Below are positions 18,231 to 26,536 of a stretch of 64,000 nucleotides of DNA, in pieces. How positions within the stretch are numbered: the stretch's first letter is position 1; the number at the start of each line of letters is the position of its first letter. The notes under the pieces were generated by a model, which saw only the letters and a program-made list of their open reading frames with translations, had not been told where the DNA came from and did not search any database. The translations under genes were made by a program, and so were the position numbers. Source of the stretch: JAAUTY01 sp964397305 (GTDB lineage Bacteria; Cyanobacteriota; Cyanobacteriia; Cyanobacteriales; Spirulinaceae); NCBI GenBank assembly GCA_964397305.1, contig CAYNIP010000011.1, positions 43,860 through 107,859 of the forward strand, written 5' to 3'.

Positions 18231-19700
18231 ATGGCTGCCTCCCCCCGGGACAGCAAGACGCCTATGTTACCCACCGACACCAACGGCGAGAGCCGCCCGC
18301 CGAATCGCCTCTTCTGCCGCCTAGACAGCCGCCCCCCAACAGTACGGGAGCAGCGACGCCAACAGGCGATCGCTAGCCTCGGTCTCCTCTCGGGTCAGCC
18401 AACCCCCGTCTTTGAGGAAGCGGTGCAAGTGGCCGCCCACCTGCTCGAGGCTCCGATAGCGCTCCTGAGCATTGCCCTGCCTGATCGCTTGTTTCTGAAG
18501 GCCTGCTTCGGCCTGTCGGTTCTCGGGGTTATGAATACCCTGACGCTAAAGCGGGAGGTGTCTCGGGAGGATTCCTTCGGCCAGTATGTAATCGACAGCC
18601 AGCAACCCTTGGCCGTGGCCGATGCCCAGAGCGATTCCTTCTTTTGCCAACATCCCCTCTACCAGGACTACGGTATCCGCGCCTATGCTGGCGTACCGCT
18701 GATCGCGCCTGGGGGTGAATGCTGGGGCACGCTGGCCGTCTGGGATCTCGAGCCCCATGCCTTCAGCCAACGGGATCTCGATCTGCTTGCCCTCGTGGCC
18801 CGTTGGTCTACGAGTGAATATCGCACCACGGTCCTCCCCCCCACCCTCGCACCAGCCCCGGCCCCCCTCTACGAGGTCGCCCCTCAAGCGGAGCCGCTCC
18901 TCCCCGACCTCTCGCCCTCGGAGCTGGATGCCCTCAAGGTGCAGTTGCTCGCCCAACTCACGGGAGAATTGCGGGCTCCCCTCACCTCCGTCATGGGCAT
19001 GGCGCGGGTGCTGGAGCAGAAGGTCTACGGCGCGCTCACGGACAAGCAGCAAAAATACCTCAGCATCATCTATACCAGCGGTGAGTATTTGCTCTCGCTG
19101 GTGGAGGAGATTATCAACCTGGGAGCGATTACCGGCCGCGAGGTTCCCTTGCACGTGGGGGCTGTGGACCTGGGGATGCTCTGTCAGCAGGCGATCGCCA
19201 ATCTCCAGCCCCTCGCCCGCCAGCAGCAGCAGAGTTTCCAGATCACCATCGAACCCGGCCAGCGCATCTGGCCCCTGGACAAGGAAAAGGTACGGCAAGC
19301 CATCTACTATTTGGCCCTGAACCTGATCAAAGACTCAGAGCCCGGCAGCGAGATTCGCCTCCACGTCTCCCGCAAGGCCAACTCGGATACCCGCCCCGAC
19401 TTACCCCTCCACATTGCCCTCTGGGCGATTCACCCCTGGCTCGATGATGGGCTCCCCCTCAGCGGCCCGGCTCGAGCCGCCTCCTTTGAACACTTGGTGA
19501 ATGAAGCGACGAGTACCTTCGAGGCAACCGGGGAGGAAGAGGAGGACATTCCCAACACGCGCGAGGCCCTGGGGCTGCTGCTCAGCTACCAGCTCCTACG
19601 CGCCCACGGCGGCACACTGGAAATGCAGGAGATCGCTGAGACGGGCTACCGCTATATCTGCCGCCTGCCCCAACTAGCGGCCCTGGACAGTCAAGGCTAG
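18231..19700 (+). CDS. GAF-domain sensor with a degenerate histidine-kinase core
   Basis: 489 residues. A GAF domain (about 40-200; FGQYVIDSQQPLAVADA, YAGVPLIAPGGECWGTLAV) precedes an HisKA-like helical hairpin and a diverged HATPase domain. At the phosphoacceptor site the motif reads TGELRAPL, so Gly245 stands where SHELRTPL has its histidine. The ATP-lid (G2) region is also eroded, and the N-box reads LALNLIKDSEP. It is probably a pseudokinase or a scaffold. It may be co-transcribed with gun4. No response regulator is adjacent. Confidence 0.8.
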   Translation: MAASPRDSKTPMLPTDTNGESRPPNRLFCRLDSRPPTVREQRRQQAIASLGLLSGQPTPVFEEAVQVAAHLLEAPIALLSIALPDRLFLKACFGLSVLGVMNTLTLKREVSREDSFGQYVIDSQQPLAVADAQSDSFFCQHPLYQDYGIRAYAGVPLIAPGGECWGTLAVWDLEPHAFSQRDLDLLALVARWSTSEYRTTVLPPTLAPAPAPLYEVAPQAEPLLPDLSPSELDALKVQLLAQLTGELRAPLTSVMGMARVLEQKVYGALTDKQQKYLSIIYTSGEYLLSLVEEIINLGAITGREVPLHVGAVDLGMLCQQAIANLQPLARQQQQSFQITIEPGQRIWPLDKEKVRQAIYYLALNLIKDSEPGSEIRLHVSRKANSDTRPDLPLHIALWAIHPWLDDGLPLSGPARAASFEHLVNEATSTFEATGEEEEDIPNTREALGLLLSYQLLRAHGGTLEMQEIAETGYRYICRLPQLAALDSQG

Positions 19701-19964
19701 GGGTTTTCTGGGCTATCCCGAGGGGATAGACTCGGGCTAACCAGGCAGGATTTCTCCAGGTCGGCCATGGGAACAGAACTGAGCCCTCCTCGCTGGGATG
19801 GCGTTACGGGGGCTGGCGTCCAGGATCACCGGGGGTCGGGGTGGCTCTCTGTTCTGACCGGGGGGGCTGGGAGATGGAGGCGCAGCAATCTCTCGCAGCG
19901 TGGGCTCCACCGTAACGCCCTAGCGGGATGCACCCGTCGTAACGAGGCTGTTTGACCAGGCCTG

Positions 19965-21086
19965 TTAGCCACCGAAAGGCAACAGGCTTTTCTTCAGAAC
20001 TTGCAGGGCTCGATCTGTGACATCGCGGTAGCGTAGGTGGCCGCAGAGGATTTGGCTCATGATGTTGGCAGCGGCGGGGCGCTTTACGCCAACTTTGTAG
20101 GCTAGTTTGGGAAAGCGGTAGAACAGGCCTGCGAGGCGTTGGGCGAGAACCATGTCGCTGCCCCAGTCCTCGTGCATGACCTGGCTGTAGGCGGCGATCG
20201 CCCCGGCCTCTCCAGCCCGAGCCTGGATGACGGCGGAGGCCGCCCGGAGGCCGCTGAGGATGGCGGGGCGGAGGCCTTCCCCCAGGAGCGGGTCGGCCAG
20301 ACCGGCTGCATCACCGATCATGAGGACGTTGGCCTGGTGGAGGGGCTGGCGATCGCTCCAGAGCCGCAGCGGCCGCGCCTGGTAGGTGTAGTCGTTGTCC
20401 GTGAGGCCGAGCTGCTGTGCATAGCGGGTCAGGGCCTGACGGAGTTCAGCGGGCTTGCCCGGACCGGTCATCACCGCAGCGCTGATCGTATAGCGATCGC
20501 CCTGGGGAAAGTTCCAGATGAAGCCATTTTTCAACGTCCCGAAGTCAAACTGGGCAACGTCGTTAGCCGCTGGAGGCTGCGAGACCGTCAGAGCCGCCGC
20601 TAGGGCTAGGCGGCCGGGGGTCAGGGGAAGCCAGGGCTGCTCCGTGGGGCTGCCCGTCGCGACCAGCAGATAGGATGCCTGGTATTCTCCCTGGCTCGTG
20701 GTCAGAGTCCAAGCCTGGCCGTCAAACTGAGCGTTGTGAACCGTCGTGCTGGCCCGGAGAACAGCCCCTGCGGCCTGGGCCTGCTCTAGGAGCAGGGCAT
20801 CGAAGCGCTCCCGCTGCACCATCCACATGGGTTCTGTCTTCAGGGTCCCTTCGATTGGGTCACTCCGTTGCCAGGTGAAGCGCACACGGCTGACCCGGGC
20901 GGCGATCGCCGAGCTGAGATCCAGATCCAGCCATCGCCCTACCGCTGGCGAAACACCCCCGCCCCCAGGGCAACAGCGGGGTACCGACTGCCCTTCGAGC
21001 AATTGCACCGCGTGTCCCGCGCGGGCAAGGCTGTAAGCAGCGATCGCGCCCGCTGGGCCCGCGCCCACGATCAGGCAATCTAGCAT
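19965..21086 (-). CDS. geranylgeranyl reductase family FAD-dependent oxidoreductase
   Basis: FAD-dependent reductase of 373 residues with a dinucleotide-binding start (DCLIVGAGPAGAIAAYSLARAG), a mid-region ATG motif (YLLVATGSP) and the second FAD motif (VLMIGDAAGLADPLLGEGL). The family includes ChlP, which reduces geranylgeranyl chains of chlorophyll and tocopherol. This protein is shorter than ChlP (~405 residues) and may act on a different isoprenoid. Family call is firm; substrate is unknown. Confidence 0.82.
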   Translation of the reverse strand: MLDCLIVGAGPAGAIAAYSLARAGHAVQLLEGQSVPRCCPGGGGVSPAVGRWLDLDLSSAIAARVSRVRFTWQRSDPIEGTLKTEPMWMVQRERFDALLLEQAQAAGAVLRASTTVHNAQFDGQAWTLTTSQGEYQASYLLVATGSPTEQPWLPLTPGRLALAAALTVSQPPAANDVAQFDFGTLKNGFIWNFPQGDRYTISAAVMTGPGKPAELRQALTRYAQQLGLTDNDYTYQARPLRLWSDRQPLHQANVLMIGDAAGLADPLLGEGLRPAILSGLRAASAVIQARAGEAGAIAAYSQVMHEDWGSDMVLAQRLAGLFYRFPKLAYKVGVKRPAAANIMSQILCGHLRYRDVTDRALQVLKKSLLPFGG

Positions 21087-21114
21087 AGCCTTATCCTCTT
21101 AGCGGCGATCGCCC

Positions 21115-21663
21115 TTAGAGCGTCGTAATGTCCTTTTCCTTGACCGCCAGAACTTCATCGACCTTCGCAGCATATTTATCCGTCAGCTTTTGAATCTCAT
21201 CCTGCAAGTCCCGGGACTCGTCTTCCGAGATTTCACTATTTTTCTCCTGCTTACGCACCGCATCAATGGCGTCGCGGCGAATATTGCGGACGGCCACCTT
21301 ACCCTCTTCCGCCAGCTTGCTCGCTTGCTTAGCCAATTCCTGGCGGCGCTCTGCCGTCAGGGCTGGGATGTTGAGCCGGATGATTTGGCCGTCATTGTTG
21401 GGGGTGAGGCCGAGATCTGACATGGCGATCGCCTTTTCGATCGCTGCCATACTACTGCGGTCGTAGGGCTGAATCGCGATGGTCGTCGCGTCAGGGGTGC
21501 TGACATTGGCCAAGGCCTTGAGGGGCGTTTCAGCGCCGTAGTAGTCCACAGAAATTCGATCCAGCAGACTGGCATTGGCGCGGCCGGTGCGAATGGTATT
21601 GAGATTACGCTGGGTGGCCTCTACAGCCTTTTGCATCAACGTTTCAGCGTCAGTTAACTTCAC
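21115..21663 (-). CDS. frr: ribosome recycling factor
   Basis: Releases ribosomes from mRNA after termination together with EF-G. 182 residues with family motifs RTGRANASLLD, YYGAETPL, IQPYDRS and LTPNNDGQIIRL. The start is the GTG at 21663, preceded by GGGAGG. It overlaps the end of pyrH by 14 bp, so the two are translationally linked. The frame stays open upstream to 21807, but that part lies within pyrH. Confidence 0.95.
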   Translation of the reverse strand: MKLTDAETLMQKAVEATQRNLNTIRTGRANASLLDRISVDYYGAETPLKALANVSTPDATTIAIQPYDRSSMAAIEKAIAMSDLGLTPNNDGQIIRLNIPALTAERRQELAKQASKLAEEGKVAVRNIRRDAIDAVRKQEKNSEISEDESRDLQDEIQKLTDKYAAKVDEVLAVKEKDITTL

Positions 21664-22372
21664 AGGAACCTCCCACAATAGTACCGATCGGTTCGCCCTG
21701 GGTGGAGCGGATGATGTTGCCGCGCACCGAGAGATCGAAAACGACGATCGGGATGTTGTTTTCTTTGCACAGGGCGATCGCTGTGCCATCCATGACCCGC
21801 AGATCATTGCTCAGGACGTGGCTGTAGGTCAAGCTTTGGAAACGGCGCGCCTGGGGGTTGAGGGCCGGGTCATCGTCGTAGATGCCATCCACCTTCGTCG
21901 CTTTGAAAATCACGTCCGCATCGATCTCTGCCGCCCGCAGGGCGGCGGTGGTATCGGTAGTGAAGAAGGGGTTGCCTGAGCCTGCCCCAAAGATAACGAC
22001 GCGACCCCGCTCGAGGTGGCGGATAGCTCGGCGGCGAATATAGGGTTCCGCCACCTCCTGCATGGCGATCGCCGTCTGGACACGAGTGGGAATGTTGATT
22101 TGCTCCAGAGCGTCTTGCAGCGTCATTGCATTCATGACCGTGGCAATCATGCCCACATAGTCGGCTGTCGCCCGATCCATCCCCGCCGCGGCCGCCTTGA
22201 CGCCCCGAAAAATATTGCCCCCACCGACCACGATCGCGATCTGAATCCCCGCCTTGACCACCTCGGAGATTTCTTCGGCAATGCCGGCGACAACCGCTGG
22301 ATCAATGCCGTAGCCGAGATCGCCCATCAATGCTTCGCCACTCAGCTTCAGTAGAACCCGCCGGTACGCCAT
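21650..22372 (-). CDS. pyrH: UMP kinase
   Basis: Amino-acid-kinase-fold enzyme phosphorylating UMP to UDP. 240 residues with RVLLKLSGEALMG, VVGGGNIFRG, MDRATADYVGMIATVMNA, FGAGSGNPFFTTDTTAALRAAEI and KATKVDGIYDDDP. It forms the conserved pyrH-frr pair with an overlapping frr start. Confidence 0.96.
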   Translation of the reverse strand: MAYRRVLLKLSGEALMGDLGYGIDPAVVAGIAEEISEVVKAGIQIAIVVGGGNIFRGVKAAAAGMDRATADYVGMIATVMNAMTLQDALEQINIPTRVQTAIAMQEVAEPYIRRRAIRHLERGRVVIFGAGSGNPFFTTDTTAALRAAEIDADVIFKATKVDGIYDDDPALNPQARRFQSLTYSHVLSNDLRVMDGTAIALCKENNIPIVVFDLSVRGNIIRSTQGEPIGTIVGGSCEVN

Positions 22373-22818
22373 CGCTCCCCTTACGGTGTCAACGTCTTAC
22401 GCGCCTCAAATACGATAGCAGGTTTTGACCCTAGCCAACGGCTAGCCGTCAGGGACGGGTGAACGAAATTTTGCGCGGGATGTTGGTACTCCTTCGCTAA
22501 GCCCTCACCCCAACTTCTCTCCCAACTTGGGAGAGGGGCTTCTAGCTCCCCGGCTCCCAGCTTTCGGAGAAGGGGCCGGGGGATGTAGACGCGCAGCGGC
22601 TTCTCGCAGAGGGGGCCTGGTAACGCGGAAGAGGGCAACCCTCTGCGCCTGGAGCAATCGCTCAAAATTCAGGGGAGCCGCGCTTCTTTTCGTCCACCCC
22701 AATTGCCGCAGCCCTTCCCCTACACCGGAGGTCTTAAGGTATAGTAATAGATTGCGACTCTTGTGTGGTCTCAACACCGCCGGGGCGCAGTCGTGAGCTG
22801 ATAGAGAGACTAACGAGC
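22373..22818. other. intergenic region between pyrH and rplI, carrying repeats
   Basis: 446 bp between divergent genes. It contains the 37-bp repeat (22457-22493), then a CCCTCACCCC-type element with a perfect 9-bp palindrome (CTCTCCCAA-C-TTGGGAGAG, 22517-22535). A -10-like TATAGT lies near 22740, before rplI. No gene was recognised. Confidence 0.6.
22457..22493 (+). repeat. 37-bp interspersed repeat, copy 2
   Basis: Begins GGGTGAACGAAATTTTGCGC and ends GTTGGTACTCCT. It is followed within 10 bp by a palindromic CCCTCACC-type element, as at 47378. Confidence 0.85.
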
Positions 22819-23277
22819 ATGGGAAAACGTGTACAGGTGGTTTTGAATCGTGATGTCAGTAAGTTAGGGCGCTCGGGCGACCTCGTGGAAGTAGCACCTG
22901 GCTATGCCCGCAACTACCTACTGCCCCAAGGCTTTGCGGTCACCGCGACCCGCAGTGTCCTGCGACAAGTCGAGTATCGTCGCCAGAAAGAACAGGAGCG
23001 GCTTGTTGAGATCAAGCGACAAGCAGAAGTCAAGAAAACTGCCCTGGCCACCGTCGGCCGCCTCACAATTGTGAAACAAAGCGGTGAAGATGGCGCGATC
23101 TTCGGCACTGTCACCAGTCAAGAAGTGGCAGATACAATTCTTGAAAAAGCGAGACAAGAGGTAGACAAACGCAACATCACCGTCCCCGAAATCAACAGCA
23201 CAGGTCTCTACAATGTTGAGGTAAAACTTCACCCCGAGGTCACAGCCACGGTGCAAATCGAAGTCATGGCCAAATAG
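22819..23277 (+). CDS. rplI: 50S ribosomal protein L9
   Basis: 152 residues with the L9 N-terminal domain (VQVVLNRDVSKLGRSGDLVEVAPGYARNYLLP), the long connecting helix and the C-terminal domain (GAIFGTVTSQEVA). The ATG at 22819 (MGKRVQVVL) fits the family; the frame is open from 22765. Confidence 0.96.
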   Translation: MGKRVQVVLNRDVSKLGRSGDLVEVAPGYARNYLLPQGFAVTATRSVLRQVEYRRQKEQERLVEIKRQAEVKKTALATVGRLTIVKQSGEDGAIFGTVTSQEVADTILEKARQEVDKRNITVPEINSTGLYNVEVKLHPEVTATVQIEVMAK

Positions 23278-23624
23278 CGCCAGCCGCTCAGGAAGCCCGT
23301 CGGAGTTGAGACATTCTAGTTGTGCTAAGATTGCTGCCAAGCCCTGATCTCCCGGTCCTTTCTTCCGGCGGGATCAGGGAAACTAGAAGTGCCTGCCCCC
23401 TGACGGCGAGGGATCTACAAGTCACGGCCTGGCCTGTCCCGCAGGAGCGTCAGGCGATCAGGGCGGGATGCGCCCCTGCAAATTGTTCCCAAGCCTGACA
23501 ATCCTTGGATAGTCTGTCTGTGGGGTTGATGCACCCACCCCGCTGACCGTCAAGAGGGGTCAGGCAGTCAGCTCTCAAGCTGTTCCTAAACTGTTCCTGA
23601 ATAACTGTTTACGGATCACGATTT
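23278..23624. other. intergenic region between rplI and urtE
   Basis: 347 bp with a strong hairpin shortly after rplI (listed separately) and several short GTCAGGC/GATCAGGG-like words around 23440-23580. I saw no NtcA-type GTA-N8-TAC box ahead of urtE. No gene was recognised. Confidence 0.4.
23342..23379 (+). terminator. hairpin downstream of rplI
   Basis: Perfect 8-bp outer arms CCCTGATC / GATCAGGG with an inner CCCGG / CCGGCGGG pairing, 64 bp after the rplI stop. There is no T-tract, so it may be a weak terminator, a processing site or a binding site. Confidence 0.4.
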
Positions 23625-24335
23625 ATGCGCCAGATGTTGCAGATTTCCGGCCTCAATGTTTACTACGGTGAAAGCCATATCCTCCGCGATGTCGATCTCA
23701 GTGTTGGCAGCGGTGAGATGGTCTGCCTGATTGGTCGTAATGGAGTCGGCAAAACGACCTTGCTGAAAACGATCGTCGGTCTGCTATTGCCCCGTTCCGG
23801 CTCTATCGATTTCCTGGATGAACCGCTGTTGCGCCGCCGCCCAGACCAACGGGCGCGCTTAGGGATTGGCTATGTGCCTCAGGGGCGGGAAGTCATTCCC
23901 CGGCTCTCGGTGCGGGATAATCTGCTTCTGGGCCTGGAGGCCCGGCCCCAAGGGCGGCGGGGTCCAGGGGAAATTCCGGCGGAGATTTTCCAGTTATTCC
24001 CGGTGTTGCAGGAAATGCTGGGTCGCATGGGGGGGGATCTCAGCGGTGGGCAGCAGCAACAACTGGCGATCGCCCGGGCGCTCATGGGCAAGCCCCAACT
24101 CTTGGTGCTCGATGAGCCCACGGAAGGCATCCAACCCTCGATCGTGCTGGAAATTGAAGCGGCGGTGCGCGGCATCATCGCGGCAACCGGTATCTCGGTG
24201 CTGTTGGTGGAGCAGCACCTCCATTTTGTGCGTCAGGCTGATCGCTACTACGCGATGCAGAAGGGGGGAATCGTCGCGTCGGGCAGTACGCAGGAATTGA
24301 GCCAGGACGTGATCCAGCGCTTCCTCGCGGTCTAG
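23625..24335 (+). CDS. urtE: urea ABC transporter ATP-binding subunit UrtE
   Basis: ATPase of the LivF branch, 236 residues. Walker A is GRNGVGKTT, then YVPQGREVIPRLSV, the signature LSGGQQQQLAIARAL and Walker B LLVLDEPTEGIQPS. The GREVIPxLxV and GGQQQQLAIARAL...TEGIQPSI forms mark UrtE within the family. None of urtA-D is in the window, so the transporter genes are dispersed. A single ureA lies 3.8 kb downstream. Confidence 0.88.
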   Translation: MRQMLQISGLNVYYGESHILRDVDLSVGSGEMVCLIGRNGVGKTTLLKTIVGLLLPRSGSIDFLDEPLLRRRPDQRARLGIGYVPQGREVIPRLSVRDNLLLGLEARPQGRRGPGEIPAEIFQLFPVLQEMLGRMGGDLSGGQQQQLAIARALMGKPQLLVLDEPTEGIQPSIVLEIEAAVRGIIAATGISVLLVEQHLHFVRQADRYYAMQKGGIVASGSTQELSQDVIQRFLAV

Positions 24336-24594
24336 GGCGGGGAACTTTCGCGATCGCCCAGGGGTGAGGGGAACCGCTGCGAGGGGCGAAGCTGAGATGG
24401 TCCCGGCGGTAGGACTGGGCCTAAGGGGATGCTGAGTTTGAGGGTTGCCCGGCCGGAACCTGGCCTTGATGAGAGAAATTCCGGTGAGGGCGGGCGATCG
24501 CCAGAAGTAGTCTAGGCTACTGACGTTCTCAAAGCTTTCGCCTAATTGTAGCGAAACTTGTGACGCCCTCTGTAAACCTGGTCTCTTCTGTGTC

Positions 24595-26376
24595 ATGCCT
24601 GCGTTGACCTCTCATCCTGCCTTTGTCGCCTTTGCTCGCCGGGCCCGTCCCTTGCTTGATCGCGTTTATCCTGACAGGGCCGAGGACTTGTTACCGCAAA
24701 TTTTTGCGCTCCTCGCCCCCCACTGCGTCCCTGGACCTGGAGAAAATCGGGAGAAGTGGAGTCAGGACAGCGCTCTGCTGATCACCTACGGTGACAGTAT
24801 TCGGGGCGATCGCCAGGAAGCCCCCCTCGTCACCCTCAAGCGCTTTCTGGATCGCCACCTCAAAGCAGTCATTACCGGCGTTCACATCCTCCCCTTTGCC
24901 CCCTACAGTTCTGATGATGGCTTTGCGCCCATCGACTATCAGCAGGTGAACCCAGAGCTGGGAACTTGGCGCGACATCCGGGCGATCGCCCACGAGTACG
25001 ACCTCATGGCCGACCTCGTGCTCAACCATATTTCCAGCCAAAGTGAGTGGTTCACCCAGTTCAAGCAAGGGAAGCCCCCAGGATGTCGCTACTTCATCAC
25101 GGTTGATCCCCATACCGATCTGTCTCAGGTGGTGCGGCCCCGCGGCACGCCGCTATTAACGGCGGTGGAAACGGTTCACGGCCAGCAATACGTTTGGTCA
25201 ACCTTCAGCCGCGACCAAATCGACCTCAATTTTGCTAATCCTGAGGTCTTGTTGGAAATGATTCAGGTGCTAATCTTCTACGTTGTCAAAGCGGGAGCTA
25301 AATATATTCGTCTCGATGCTGTGGCCTTTCTCTGGAAGGATCTCCAGACCCCCTGCATTCACTTGCCAGAAACCCACGCCCTCATCCGCCTGTTGCGGGA
25401 AATCTTGCAGGCCATTGCTCCTGAGGGCGTGCTGATTACGGAAACCAATGTGCCCAATCGGGAAAACCTCAGCTACTTTGGCAACCGCAATGAGGCCCAC
25501 GCGATCTACAACTTTAGCCTGCCGCCTCTGATTCTCAATGCACTGCTGCAAGGGAGTTCTGAGCACCTGCGAACTTGGATGATGAGTATGCCGCCAGCGC
25601 CTGTGGGTTGTACCTATCTCAACTTCACGGCCTCCCACGATGGCATCGGCTTGCGGCCAGCGGAGGGCCTGCTTGATCAGGAGGAGTATGAGCAATTGTT
25701 AGCGACAACTCAGCGCTTTGGGGGCAAGATTAGTTATCGCCAACGGCCCGATGGCAGCATGAGTCCCTACGAAATCAATATTACCCTCTTTGATGCCTTG
25801 AAAGGCACGGTCAAAGGTGAAGATGCGTGGCAAATCGAGCGCTTTCTCTGCTCCCAAGTGATCATGATGTCGCTGGAGGGGATTCCGGCTTTCTATGTTC
25901 ATAGCTTCTTGGCAACGAGCAATGACTACGACAAGCTAAAGCGCACGGGAGAAAACCGCGCCATCAATCGCCATCAGTGGCAGGAGACGGCCCTGGAGCA
26001 GCAATTGGCGGCCCCCGATTCGCCCCAGGCGCAGGTGTTGTGCGAGTTGTCTCGTCTGATCGAAATTCGCCGCTGCCAGCCGGCGTTTCACCCTAACGCG
26101 ACCCAGTATACGCTGCATCCGTTGAATCGCTCTCTCTTCGTCTTTTGGCGACAGAGTATGCAGCGGGATCAGAGCCTGTTCTCGATCCATAACCTGAGTG
26201 ATCAGCCGCAACGGCTGCCCTTGTCGAATCTCAACTTGCTGATCGATGAGCCTTGGTGTGATCTGATCAGTGGGCAGTTTGTTGAGGATATTTACGACAC
26301 GCTGCGACTCCGTCCTTACCAGTCGGTCTGGCTCACCAATTGGTTGCCCAGAACTGAGGAATTGAGTCATTCTTAG
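24595..26376 (+). CDS. GH13_18 sugar phosphorylase-like enzyme (sucrose phosphorylase family)
   Basis: 593 residues with the (beta/alpha)8 catalytic core. Likely catalytic residues are nucleophile Asp241 (RLDAVAF), acid/base Glu283 (LITETNVP) and Asp349 (ASHDGIG). The LPFAPYSSDDGFAPIDY segment is typical of subfamily 18. Members split sucrose, sucrose-6-P, glucosylglycerate or glucosylglycerol; cyanobacterial GghA-type relatives act on the compatible solute glucosylglycerol. The substrate cannot be set from sequence here. It stands alone between urtE and a helicase gene. Confidence 0.8.
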   Translation: MPALTSHPAFVAFARRARPLLDRVYPDRAEDLLPQIFALLAPHCVPGPGENREKWSQDSALLITYGDSIRGDRQEAPLVTLKRFLDRHLKAVITGVHILPFAPYSSDDGFAPIDYQQVNPELGTWRDIRAIAHEYDLMADLVLNHISSQSEWFTQFKQGKPPGCRYFITVDPHTDLSQVVRPRGTPLLTAVETVHGQQYVWSTFSRDQIDLNFANPEVLLEMIQVLIFYVVKAGAKYIRLDAVAFLWKDLQTPCIHLPETHALIRLLREILQAIAPEGVLITETNVPNRENLSYFGNRNEAHAIYNFSLPPLILNALLQGSSEHLRTWMMSMPPAPVGCTYLNFTASHDGIGLRPAEGLLDQEEYEQLLATTQRFGGKISYRQRPDGSMSPYEINITLFDALKGTVKGEDAWQIERFLCSQVIMMSLEGIPAFYVHSFLATSNDYDKLKRTGENRAINRHQWQETALEQQLAAPDSPQAQVLCELSRLIEIRRCQPAFHPNATQYTLHPLNRSLFVFWRQSMQRDQSLFSIHNLSDQPQRLPLSNLNLLIDEPWCDLISGQFVEDIYDTLRLRPYQSVWLTNWLPRTEELSHS

Positions 26377-26536
26377 CAGAGGTATCGCTTGATTTTTAGC
26401 TAGGCTTTCCAGGGGTGGCAAGACTCGCCCCTCGGGTGCTTGGGGAGCGATGGCTAAGGGCTGTGTTATGCAGCTTCTACAGCAACAGGATAAGGTAGGA
26501 GGAGCGCGAATCTAACCCCATGCCCCGCGATCGCCC

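Noticed and set aside
18546..19298. 250-codon frame antisense to the GAF protein
   Set aside because: The sense strand encodes recognisable GAF and kinase-like domains; the antisense frame shows none.
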